Source: Acidobacteriaceae bacterium (lineage in GTDB: Bacteria; Acidobacteriota; Terriglobia; Terriglobales; Acidobacteriaceae). From it: a stretch of DNA of 21,294 nucleotides. The DNA lies in the NCBI GenBank assembly GCA_027311125.1, contig DAICZO010000010.1:1-21294 (forward strand). The letters run 5' to 3'. The position numbers and the translations under genes are program-made. The notes under the pieces were generated by a model. The model searched no databases. It saw only the letters and a program-made list of their open reading frames with translations, and was not told where the DNA came from. Positions 8,690-16,138 of this stretch are shown in pieces (within the stretch, counting starts at the first letter, position 1; each line of letters begins with the position of its first letter).

Positions 8690-9874
8690 TTAGACCACGG
8701 ACAACTGCATCGCGTAACTCCACTCCTGCACCGCGCGAACTGCTGAGATCACGAGTTCCTCATCCATCGAATGCACCTCAACCGGCTCGCCAATCCCTCG
8801 TAACAGAGTGATCGTCAACTCACCACCAAGATGCTCTCGAAACTCCACAAGACCGTGCAACAGCGAGCCTGCGTCTTCGATAGGGCCCAGCTTGCGAACA
8901 GTGTCCGGCACGCTCAATACAAATCCCAACCGCGATAGCAGCGTCAAGATACGTTGCCAATCACCGTGTGCTAACAAGCCATCCAGATACGAGTAGGTCG
9001 CATCAAGCGCAATGCCAATTGCCACGGCCTCTCCATGTCGCAACTCGAAATTTGTTAGCTGCTCCAGCTTGTGTGCCGACCAATGTCCGAAATCCAACGG
9101 ACGCGAAGATTTTGTCTCAAACGGATCACCACCAAGACCAATGTGCTGTAAATGCAGCTCCGCCGAACGGTGAATCAGTCGCTGCATCGCTCCATCACCA
9201 CGCAGTGCCAACTCGTCTGCACTTTGTTCGATAGCAGTGAAAAAACTTGGATCTTTAAGCAACGCAACCTTTACCGCTTCAGCCGTTCCACCAATCCAGT
9301 CGCGCTGCGACAGACCGTGCAAAAATGCAGCGTCGTTAATCACAGCAAAAGGCGGCGCAAATGTTCCCAGAAAATTCTTCTTACCAAACCCATTGATGCT
9401 GTTCTTTACCCCAACACCGGAATCATCCTGCGAGAGTACCGTCGTTGGTATACGAATCAGGCGCACGCCCCGATGCGCTGTACCCGCGGCAAATCCGGCC
9501 AGATCCAGCAACGCACCTCCGCCGATAGCTAGTACAAACGATTGTCGACAAATTCCCAGTTCCTGGATCGCCGTCTGGATCGTCAGATAAGAGTCCTTAT
9601 CGTTCTTTACCGCCTCACCACCAGATAGAACTAAAGGTGAGCACACCATTTTGATCGTCTCCCGATGCTGTCGCGCATACGCCTCAATCTGCTCCAGTAT
9701 CCGGGCACGCGATAGCAAAACTCCCTCATCCAGAACACACAGCACCCGATGCGGACCAGGCCCTGCAGCCAATAGCGTGTCAACCAGAACGCGATTGTCC
9801 GAAGCAAATACGCTCGTGGTGAAATGAACTGGATATTCGTACACGACTGTAAATTTCTGCTGTAGCGATCTCAT
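8690..9874 (-). CDS. eboD: EboD-like 3-dehydroquinate synthase family protein
   Basis: This 394-residue NAD-dependent sugar-phosphate-cyclase-family enzyme shows the glycine-rich GGGALLDLAGFAAGTAHRG, IPTTVLSQDDSGVGVKN, the zinc-ligand Glu in GGTAEAVKVALLKD, FGHWSAHKLE (the HxxxH-like block) and RHGEAVAIGIALD. All main catalytic positions of dehydroquinate synthase appear kept, so the enzyme is probably active. Its place in an ebo operon suggests it is EboD rather than the shikimate-pathway AroB. The start at 9874 follows the eboC stop by 2 nt, with GGTGA upstream. The frame is open to 10117, but the extension overlaps eboC and is Cys-rich nonsense. It acts in the cytoplasm; its substrate is unknown. 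Confidence 0.9.
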   Translation of the reverse strand: MRSLQQKFTVVYEYPVHFTTSVFASDNRVLVDTLLAAGPGPHRVLCVLDEGVLLSRARILEQIEAYARQHRETIKMVCSPLVLSGGEAVKNDKDSYLTIQTAIQELGICRQSFVLAIGGGALLDLAGFAAGTAHRGVRLIRIPTTVLSQDDSGVGVKNSINGFGKKNFLGTFAPPFAVINDAAFLHGLSQRDWIGGTAEAVKVALLKDPSFFTAIEQSADELALRGDGAMQRLIHRSAELHLQHIGLGGDPFETKSSRPLDFGHWSAHKLEQLTNFELRHGEAVAIGIALDATYSYLDGLLAHGDWQRILTLLSRLGFVLSVPDTVRKLGPIEDAGSLLHGLVEFREHLGGELTITLLRGIGEPVEVHSMDEELVISAVRAVQEWSYAMQLSVV

Positions 9875-9876
9875 GA

Positions 9877-10794
9877 TTAAGTCACCGGAAATATACGACC
9901 CAACTCCATAGCAACTACACTCAACGAAACAATGGCTGCACCATACACCACGCCCACATAGCCAGCGGCAATTGCCGCATCCAGTACGATCAGCGACACC
10001 ACTCCAGCATGTACAGCCGCACGAATCTGAGCTGCCTCGGGTCTTCGGTACGCACGCCACAGTGGTGGCAACACCTTGAGTAGCAGTAACGCGATAAACG
10101 GAAATACCCGCAACCATCGTTCAACTGAAACGCCTTGCATCACTACAATCCCTGCGACCACGAACGAAAGCAGCACCAACATGGCAGCACTGCCAGTACG
10201 ACTCCCCCCAAACACCTCTCCCCTGCTCAGCAGGGTCACTCCACTGATGTACGCCAATGGCAGCAGCATCAATAACCATGTATGTCCAAGGAGTGCAGGA
10301 GCAGTTGCGAGTCCCATCAGCAAGTTCAACGCGCGACATGTTCCCATCACCACTGGACCAAGTGACTGGTCCTTGGCGACCGAATCGTACAGCAACACTG
10401 CAATTGCAATACAAACTGCAATCACGCCCGTAATAGTTGAGACGTAAAAGCCAGAAGCCACCCCAGAAGACAGCAACAAGCCTCCCAGAAAAGCCGCTGT
10501 CCTCGCAGATACTAGACCTTGTGGAAGTGGCCGCTCAGGACGCTCCACTGAATCCAGATCCCGATCAAAATAATCATTTAGCACTACACCGCCGGCATAC
10601 AAACAAACACTCGCACCAATCAGCCAGCCCAGTGCCTCCGATTTACCACCCGAAACCAGAGAACCAGCAATAACATCAGCCGCAGCAGTAACCAGATTCG
10701 CAGGACGCACTAGCCGTACGTACGCACCAAGATGTGTGAGCGGAGCAATGTCCGAGTGAACTTTAGCCGGTGTTGGGGTAGTGATTAGGTCCAT
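9877..10794 (-). CDS. eboC: EboC-like UbiA-family prenyltransferase
   Basis: This 305-residue membrane protein has about eight or nine hydrophobic segments. The first Asp-rich motif is NDYFDRDLD (Asn73, Asp74, Asp77, Asp81) and the second is YDSVAKDQ (Asp137, Asp142). Both serve Mg-prenyl-diphosphate binding in UbiA enzymes. It likely attaches a prenyl group to a small acceptor within the inner membrane. In ebo clusters EboC is the only integral membrane enzyme, hence a candidate for the translocation step; that role is inference. It is the first gene of the operon, with CAGGAG about 8 nt before the ATG. The 244-nt upstream region carries two inverted repeats and probably the operon promoter. 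Confidence 0.9.
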   Translation of the reverse strand: MDLITTPTPAKVHSDIAPLTHLGAYVRLVRPANLVTAAADVIAGSLVSGGKSEALGWLIGASVCLYAGGVVLNDYFDRDLDSVERPERPLPQGLVSARTAAFLGGLLLSSGVASGFYVSTITGVIAVCIAIAVLLYDSVAKDQSLGPVVMGTCRALNLLMGLATAPALLGHTWLLMLLPLAYISGVTLLSRGEVFGGSRTGSAAMLVLLSFVVAGIVVMQGVSVERWLRVFPFIALLLLKVLPPLWRAYRRPEAAQIRAAVHAGVVSLIVLDAAIAAGYVGVVYGAAIVSLSVVAMELGRIFPVT

Positions 10795-10868
10795 GGCACA
10801 ACTCCTGAGCCCGAAATCTCACCTTTGACTTACTAGGGCCCATTTATGCGCCGAACGTACTGTCTGCG

Positions 10869-10890
10869 TGCAATTGATGTGCCAATTGCA
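10869..10890. promoter_or_regulatory. Inverted repeat TGCAATTG-N6-CAATTGCA upstream of eboC
   Basis: Perfect 8-bp arms are separated by 6 nt, giving a dyad typical of a dimeric regulator site. It lies 75 nt upstream of the eboC start. Its right-hand side on the minus strand contains TTGCAC, which could be a -35 element with a weak CATAAA -10 at 10843-10848 (19-nt spacer). That would place a regulator on the promoter. No regulator gene is present in the window. Confidence 0.4.
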
Positions 10891-10992
10891 TATCCATCGC
10901 TCGCTCCACCGAATCACTCTTAGCAACAATACTTTACAAAGACTTCCGCTTCACATTGCATCTCAATCGATCAACAGTACTGAGGTCACTCT

Positions 10993-11026
10993 GCAATCTA
11001 TTTCGTATAAGCATGAAATAGATTGC
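10993..11026. repeat. Perfect 12-bp inverted repeat (stem-loop) between methyltransferase and eboC
   Basis: The arms GCAATCTATTTC (10993-11004) and GAAATAGATTGC (11015-11026) are exact complements around a 10-nt loop. The element starts 12 nt past the methyltransferase stop, so it could end that transcript. However, the stem is AT-rich and no T-run follows on either strand. An operator or mRNA 3'-end stabiliser fits equally well. Confidence 0.6.
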
Positions 11027-11038
11027 TTCTTCATCCGC

Positions 11039-12058
11039 TCACGGCTTCCGCGCAAATGCCAACCAATGTGGCATTGGAGGAGCCAGAGGCCTAACCCTAA
11101 AATCTACAAATCCAGCCTGCGCCAGCCACCCACCTAGCTCCTTATCCGAAAAAACCCACCCATCCCTCGCGATCAGCGCCATATTCACTGCAAATAAGGC
11201 AGAGAACACGGGCGAGGTATGCGTTTCATCCGTCATCATGTCGAGGATGTAAATCACGCCCCCCGCAACCAATGCTCCGTGAGCACGTCGCAGAATAGCA
11301 ATAATCGACTCGGCCGACTCTTGATGTAGAGCTCCAAAGATAATCACAACATCGTTCCCGCCGGGATACGGCGTCGAATGGTAGTTTCCAGGAAGCATCG
11401 TTACCCGGTCGGCGGCACCAGCCTTCGCAACCAACTCAGCTCCCACAGCCACCACACCTGGCAAATCCAGTACCGTTGATTTCAACTCCGGATACGCCTG
11501 CACGATCAATGTAGAGTAGGTCCCCGGCCCGCCACCTATATCCAGCATCTGCTTGCGCCCCGTAAGCTCTAACTGCGCAACAACCGCTCGGCCAATTCCC
11601 ATGGCACGCCCATGCATCGAGAGCACAAAGGTGCGGGTGCGCTCCACATCGTCTCCCAGATGCACTTCCGGTCGCTCCACCGGTACACCAGCCTTCACAA
11701 AGGCCGGCAGTTTGCCCCAAGCCTCGTACACATCACGATTGAAGCGGATGGCACGCGACAAATCTCCCGGCTGACCCGGCACTAAAAAAACCGCCGTGGA
11801 CGCGGTGTTGCGGTACAGACTTCCAGTCTTCGACAGTAGCCCCAAGGCTACGCACCCATCCAGTAAAAGCGTTGTTGCGCGAACATCGGTGCCCAATCCC
11901 CCCGCCACCATCGCGGCATCCGCACTGCCCATCTCCGCCAACTTCGCAAATATACCTAGGTCCGATGCTGTAAACAATATGCACGAACCATAGAATGCGC
12001 TCGCCAACTCCATAATCCGCGCTGGATCAGGAACTGTTTCCGCTATGTCATCCGCCAT
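11039..12058 (-). CDS. SAM-dependent O-methyltransferase (class-2, dimerisation-domain type)
   Basis: This 339-residue protein has an N-terminal winged-helix dimerisation part (SAFYGSCILFTASDLGIFAKL to about residue 90) and a C-terminal Rossmann domain. The SAM motif is MLDIGGGPGTYS (Asp173 to Gly179), followed by VLDLP (Asp198) and the GALHQES block, where His245 sits at the usual catalytic-base position. These traits match the plant-O-methyltransferase/hydroxyneurosporene-methyltransferase family. The substrate is likely a phenolic or polyene hydroxyl but is not determined. ATG 12058 is chosen for AGGAGAA about 9 nt upstream; the frame runs open to 12151. It lies on the same strand as the ebo operon, 244 nt before it, and is divergent from the radical SAM gene. 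A shared pathway is inference. Confidence 0.85.
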   Translation of the reverse strand: MADDIAETVPDPARIMELASAFYGSCILFTASDLGIFAKLAEMGSADAAMVAGGLGTDVRATTLLLDGCVALGLLSKTGSLYRNTASTAVFLVPGQPGDLSRAIRFNRDVYEAWGKLPAFVKAGVPVERPEVHLGDDVERTRTFVLSMHGRAMGIGRAVVAQLELTGRKQMLDIGGGPGTYSTLIVQAYPELKSTVLDLPGVVAVGAELVAKAGAADRVTMLPGNYHSTPYPGGNDVVIIFGALHQESAESIIAILRRAHGALVAGGVIYILDMMTDETHTSPVFSALFAVNMALIARDGWVFSDKELGGWLAQAGFVDFRVRPLAPPMPHWLAFARKP

Positions 12059-12362
12059 GTTGTGGACTTCTCCTGATACCGCAAAGTAGTAAGGCAAATC
12101 TACCGGGGCCCAAAACAAGTGAGCAGAGAATAGCCCAATCCGCGCAAGCAAGCAAATAGTCTGCAGACAGAAAGCGAACAGTACTTTGGTCCGTCACCAC
12201 CCCCTACCTCAATCTGCACAGCCCCCACTGGCATCTCAGTTCCACGCCGTAAACTCTGCTTTCCTAATTCTGTTGTTCGCGCTATGATCCGTCTTCAGGC
12301 GCTTTTCCCTCTATGAAATGGCACTGATCGGGCCCCTAAGGAAATAGGAGGTTGTGATCGAT
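12059..12362. other. Divergent intergenic region between methyltransferase and radical SAM gene
   Basis: No gene is supported here. The stretch must hold both divergent promoters. On the plus strand TATGAT at 12284-12289 is a fair -10 hexamer, but I see no convincing -35 at the right distance. AGGAGG near the right edge is the radical SAM ribosome site. Confidence 0.5.
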
Positions 12363-13610
12363 ATGAATGTGTCCTTCGACGAACTCTACGATGTCCTGCC
12401 AAAACCGATCGTTTGGAAAGCAGAACTCATGTTCAAGGGAGTCCGTTACTCGGACGCTCTTACCGAAGCCGTAGCTAACGGTGCAGCCCCCAACTATTGG
12501 CCCCATCGCAAAATAACCCCTGACGGACATGGCCAGTTGCTGCCTGTTCCCTATCTCTTCAAGCTGGAGAACGCTGTCGCTCGCGTACGCGTCAACGATG
12601 CCAGCGAATTCGAAGTGCAGCTTAGCTCCAACGGCTACCTGCTCACCAGCCACGGAGAACCCCTTTGTGACGTTCAATTTGTTCCAGAGCACTCCTGGGC
12701 CTCTTTCCGAACCAGCGACGGCAGTACCTACTCCGAGGCAGGAGTCGAGCAACTCGGCGATATGCTGGTCGTCAACCTCACACCCGGCTGCGAGTACTTT
12801 ATGACTAAGTCCAGTTGCAAGTTCTGCGGCTATGGCAGGTTCAACGCCAAAACTCAGTCACTAGGCCAGTTCCCAGGAATCATCCCCCCTAACAGCCGTA
12901 CCCTCGATCGCCTGAGCGAAGTCCTTACCAACGCCGCAAAGACAGGCGAGGCCCGCCACGTCTACATCGTTGGCGGATCGACCTTGCACCCCGAGCAGGA
13001 GGTCCAGCGCTTCAGTCCCGTCATCAAAGTAGCTCGCGCCGCAGTAGGGAATTCCATGCACGTCACCGCTGGTTCCGGTGCCGTCGACCGTGATGGCTCC
13101 ATGCAGTATCGCGATGCTGGTGCCGACACCTGCTGCTACAACATGGAGACATGGGATGCTGCAACCTTCGAAGCCGTCTGTCCTGGCAAGGCCAAATCCG
13201 TCGGACGCGATCGCTGGATCAAGGCACTCACCGATGCCGTCGATGTCTTTGGCTGGGGTAACGTAGCTTCTGCCTTCGTCGCCGGGGTCGAAGTCCCGCC
13301 CCCTGCTCCCGGTATGACTACCGAACAGATGTTGTCCAGCATTCGCGAAGGGGCAGAGTATCTCCTCGATCGTGGCATCACACCACTCTACTCGCCACTC
13401 TGGCCCGTCGACGGCACCGCCTACTCCCCTGCCGACGGCATCTCGCCCCAAACTTATCTCCAGTTGGAGTACGAAATCTGCCAACTCCGCCGTCAGCGAA
13501 ACTTCCCCGTACCCAAGTGGCTCATCTGCCCCAACTGCTCTTACATGCTCATGGAAGTCGACTTCGACGCAGCGTTCGGCATTGGACAGGTTCATGCCGC
13601 AGCGCACTGA
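12363..13610 (+). CDS. Radical SAM enzyme with CX8CX2C cluster motif, function unknown
   Basis: This 415-residue protein has the cluster motif in NLTPGCEYFMTKSSCKFCGY. The cysteines are spaced CX8CX2C instead of the usual CX3CX2C. Extended spacing is known in Elp3/YhcC-type radical SAM families, so a functional [4Fe-4S] site is plausible. The rest looks like a TIM barrel: YIVGGSTLHP, then NMETWDAATFEAVCPGK-GRDRW and GWGNVASAFVAGVE. Near the end LICPNC gives a second CxxC that might bind metal. Start choice: AGGAGG at 12346-12351 lies 11 nt before ATG 12363 but only 2 nt before GTG 12354, so ATG 12363 is favoured. I do not know the substrate. The gene is divergent from the O-methyltransferase across ~300 nt, and the next gene begins 112 nt downstream. 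Confidence 0.82.
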   Translation: MNVSFDELYDVLPKPIVWKAELMFKGVRYSDALTEAVANGAAPNYWPHRKITPDGHGQLLPVPYLFKLENAVARVRVNDASEFEVQLSSNGYLLTSHGEPLCDVQFVPEHSWASFRTSDGSTYSEAGVEQLGDMLVVNLTPGCEYFMTKSSCKFCGYGRFNAKTQSLGQFPGIIPPNSRTLDRLSEVLTNAAKTGEARHVYIVGGSTLHPEQEVQRFSPVIKVARAAVGNSMHVTAGSGAVDRDGSMQYRDAGADTCCYNMETWDAATFEAVCPGKAKSVGRDRWIKALTDAVDVFGWGNVASAFVAGVEVPPPAPGMTTEQMLSSIREGAEYLLDRGITPLYSPLWPVDGTAYSPADGISPQTYLQLEYEICQLRRQRNFPVPKWLICPNCSYMLMEVDFDAAFGIGQVHAAAH

Positions 13611-13641
13611 TCCCTGTATCCTGTCTAACGCATCGATCTCC

Positions 13642-13657
13642 AGTGACACAAATCACA
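13642..13657. promoter_or_regulatory. CRP/FNR-family-like site AGTGA-N6-TCACA upstream of stress protein
   Basis: The sequence matches the CRP consensus TGTGA-N6-TCACA at 9 of 10 positions and lies about 66-81 nt before the USP start. That is a usual place for an activator of the CRP/FNR superfamily. Universal stress genes are often under such control. The regulator is not in the window. Confidence 0.45.
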
Positions 13658-13722
13658 GCCTGTCGCCATGTGTAGAGCGAACATCATGCCAGTTGGCAGC
13701 TTAGTTCGATCGAGGTTTCGAC

Positions 13723-14640
13723 ATGGAAATCAATCTCAATCAGCCCGAGTACGATCAAGTACACCTGCAGACAACACGCGTGCGCTTCCATCATATTCTG
13801 GTAGCAATCGACTTCTCCCGACACTCACACGCCGCACTCCAGGCTGCCATCGTATTAGCAAAACACTTCGACAGTTCACTCCTGCTCTTCAACGCCATCT
13901 CCCCCATCGTCTACGGAGCCGGCTTTGAGCCCATGATGCCAGAGGTTCTCAGTGCCAACATATCTGCTGCTAAAGTCCGAATGGAGAAGGAAATAGCCGC
14001 TCTACCCGAGCTGCAATCCATCCCTCACAGCTCGATCTTCACTGAGGGATCGCTCCTCGAAAGTCTCAATCTAGCCGTAAAGAAACACAAGATAGACCTC
14101 ATCGTTGCTGGTTCTCACGGAGCCCACGGTCTGGAAAAACTGCTCCTCGGATCCACTGCAGAATCGTTGCTGCGTCAAGCGGCCTGTCCAGTCCTCATCA
14201 TGGGCCCACACGCTAAACCACTCCCAGAGTTCAAATCCCTGATACTAGCCAGTGATTTAACCCTGGACTCCCTTCGCTCCGCACAATACGCAGCATCGTT
14301 GGCAGAAGAGTTGCAAGCACAGCTTACGGTTATGCACGTCATCCCAACCACCAAATCCAAGCAGGCTCAGGCAGAACTCATCGACCAGGCTGCAAAACAA
14401 CTCTCCCAACTGTTACCAGCAGACACCGCAAACTGGTGCCAACCGAAAATAAGAGTAGAGCACGGCGATACCAGCCAACAAATAGTCCACATAGCCCGTC
14501 ACGAGAAGGCCGATCTCATCGTCCATGGCGTCCGCGAGCATGGCATCTTTGCAGATCACGAGCCATGGAGAACCTTGACCAAGGTTATCCAAACTGCTCC
14601 ATGCCCGGTCTTAACCGTCCGCGGCCACATTCATCACTAA
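13723..14640 (+). CDS. Tandem universal stress protein (two UspA domains)
   Basis: This 305-residue cytoplasmic protein is built of two UspA domains. Domain 1 (about residues 22-160) starts with FHHILVAIDFSRHSHAAL and carries the ATP-binding pattern G-x2-G-x9-G-S in GSHGAHGLEKLLLGSTAES. Domain 2 (about 170-300) starts with KSLILASDLTLDSLRSAQYA. Its equivalent loop (GVREHGIFADHEPWRT) has lost the pattern, so only the first domain is expected to bind ATP. GAGG lies 7 nt before the ATG. The gene stands alone, has a CRP/FNR-like site upstream and converges with the bufferin operon. It probably supports survival under stress or low oxygen, as such proteins do elsewhere. Confidence 0.9.
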   Translation: MEINLNQPEYDQVHLQTTRVRFHHILVAIDFSRHSHAALQAAIVLAKHFDSSLLLFNAISPIVYGAGFEPMMPEVLSANISAAKVRMEKEIAALPELQSIPHSSIFTEGSLLESLNLAVKKHKIDLIVAGSHGAHGLEKLLLGSTAESLLRQAACPVLIMGPHAKPLPEFKSLILASDLTLDSLRSAQYAASLAEELQAQLTVMHVIPTTKSKQAQAELIDQAAKQLSQLLPADTANWCQPKIRVEHGDTSQQIVHIARHEKADLIVHGVREHGIFADHEPWRTLTKVIQTAPCPVLTVRGHIHH

Positions 14641-14718
14641 ACATCACCTTCGCTGCATATACTGCCCCACCTCGGACGACCGACGTCGAAGCAAACGGAT
14701 ATAAACAATCGCTACATA

Positions 14719-14743
14719 CCAAAGCCGTCAGTGCTGACTTTGG
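14719..14743. terminator. Stem-loop between convergent USP and bufD genes
   Basis: CCAAA pairs with TTTGG and GTCA with TGAC around a GTGC loop, with a 3-nt bulge (gcc) on the left arm. It lies 79 nt after the USP stop and 27 nt after the bufD stop. It could end both transcripts, although no T-run is present. Confidence 0.4.
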
Positions 14744-14769
14744 TTGCCACGGGCCCAGCGACTATACAC

Positions 14770-15219
14770 TTAATCGAAGGAAAACAAACCTGCGCCAAAA
14801 ATCAGAACCATTACTGAGGCAAAGAGAAATGCGTAGGGATCAGCCACATAAAACTTTCCTGGATCGCTAAAGATTGATTGTAGGGCTACTCTGTCCGCAG
14901 TCCAGTAAGCAACAAACATATTGACTGCGAGCACTAACCCTGTAAATCGCGACAGTAGCCCAAGGATAAGTAGTATGCCTCCAACTAGTTCCACCCATGC
15001 TACAAAACCTGCGGTGAAGGCTGGAAACGGAAGATTCAGAGAAATAAAAAACGAAGTGATCTGGGGAAGATTGTGCAGCTTTCCCCAACCAGTTTGTCCA
15101 AATTGCCAGCCCCAGTACAGTCGAACCACGAGCAGGAATGGAGACTGTGCAGACGACGCAAGATCTCCAAATATTTTGTAATAGCGGGCCAAAGCAGCAA
15201 CAATAATCTTCGCCTTCAT
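14770..15219 (-). CDS. bufD: DoxX-family membrane protein, last gene of bufferin operon
   Basis: This 149-residue inner-membrane protein has about four hydrophobic helices. The blocks RLYWGWQFGQTGWGKL, AWVELVGGILLILGL and NMFVAYWTAD are typical of DoxX/DUF417-like proteins. A DoxX protein is the usual fourth gene of bufferin (buf) and hvf operons, where it may help redox or export steps of the modified peptide; its exact task is unknown. GGGAGA lies about 6 nt upstream of the ATG. It follows bufC with a 34-nt gap on the same strand, so co-transcription is likely. Confidence 0.85.
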   Translation of the reverse strand: MKAKIIVAALARYYKIFGDLASSAQSPFLLVVRLYWGWQFGQTGWGKLHNLPQITSFFISLNLPFPAFTAGFVAWVELVGGILLILGLLSRFTGLVLAVNMFVAYWTADRVALQSIFSDPGKFYVADPYAFLFASVMVLIFGAGLFSFD

Positions 15220-15253
15220 CTCTTATCTCCCGGTGGTTTCTTTGTCAGCTCGA

Positions 15254-16138
15254 CTACTCTGGTGCGCACAGCCAACCGAGAACAGCCCATTGATGAAAGG
15301 CTTCTTGAAGTAACTCAGCCTGCGAGGCCTCGTCCATAGTGCTGCCCTGGAAAGCAGTTTCAAACACTTTGCCGAGCGGAAGGCCCGCTTGAATTGCGCA
15401 AAGCATTCGATATTCCTCCAGCCGAAGCCGTTTGTAATAAACCGCAAACTCCTGTCGGTGGACAGCAAGCCATAAAGTCGTAGAGCTAATCTTCCCCACG
15501 CGTCGGATTGTCGAGCTCTTACGTATTACAGAGGCATTATTGCTGGAAGTATCACTACTGCCTATACTCTGCCGGATCGAAATCAGAAGATCATCAACGG
15601 GGTAAGCTAACTCAAGAAGCCTGACAGAGGGTTGTAATCGTAGGAAGCTATCATCCGTGATCCCTGCGAAATACTCCGGTTCAGGTGCAGGAAAAGTCGC
15701 AGCATCGTAGGCTTCTATGTGGGCCCATTCCAGACTTGCTACATCCAATGCGATCTTGCCTTTGCTTCCAATAAGTTCTTCATGGCTGCTCAAATACATT
15801 CGAAGCTTGCTACCTAGGTCGCGCAATGTGAACGAAGTTGAAGGATATGTGTCCAAATAGCAACGCATCACTCGCTCAAACGTTCTACGTCCCAATACCG
15901 CCAGAAGGCCGGGGAAATCCTCCTCCAAGCTCGAATACAACCGAAACCAATATTGCCTGTTATAAATCTCCAAGCGTTCCAGCGATGTCAACGAAATATT
16001 AGGCTTGATAAACTCAGATGCCTCACTCGCCATGTCAACACCATCACGCCGGACCTTGCGCGTACTCTCGTAACGCGTCAATGGCTCCATCACTGCAGTC
16101 GCCATGCGTCGCTGTAATTGAAGCAGTTGACTGCTCAT
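15254..16138 (-). CDS. bufC: BufC-like DUF2063 partner protein of the MNIO enzyme
   Basis: This 294-residue protein shows the DUF2063 N-terminal pattern: LEIYNRQYWFRLYSSLEEDF, then PGLLAVLGRRTFERVMRCYL, TYPSTSFTLRDLGSKL and later ASLEWAHIEAYDA. DUF2063 was once called a putative DNA-binding domain. In MNIO systems it acts as the partner (recognition/delivery) subunit that brings the precursor peptide to the oxidase. Its ATG overlaps the bufB stop in ATGA (16135-16138), strong evidence of coupled, equimolar synthesis. The stretch around IGSSDTSSNNASV is a Ser/Asn-rich, probably flexible insert. No signal peptide is seen, so it acts in the cytoplasm. Confidence 0.85.
   Translation of the reverse strand: MSSQLLQLQRRMATAVMEPLTRYESTRKVRRDGVDMASEASEFIKPNISLTSLERLEIYNRQYWFRLYSSLEEDFPGLLAVLGRRTFERVMRCYLDTYPSTSFTLRDLGSKLRMYLSSHEELIGSKGKIALDVASLEWAHIEAYDAATFPAPEPEYFAGITDDSFLRLQPSVRLLELAYPVDDLLISIRQSIGSSDTSSNNASVIRKSSTIRRVGKISSTTLWLAVHRQEFAVYYKRLRLEEYRMLCAIQAGLPLGKVFETAFQGSTMDEASQAELLQEAFHQWAVLGWLCAPE

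Noticed and set aside
9875..10117. Upstream extension of eboD
   Set aside because: It lies wholly inside eboC in another frame and its Cys/Trp-rich translation is typical of shadow reading.
12861..13649. 262-codon minus-strand open frame opposite the radical SAM gene
   Set aside because: It is antisense to a gene with clear motifs, gives no family signal and mirrors codon bias of the plus-strand gene.
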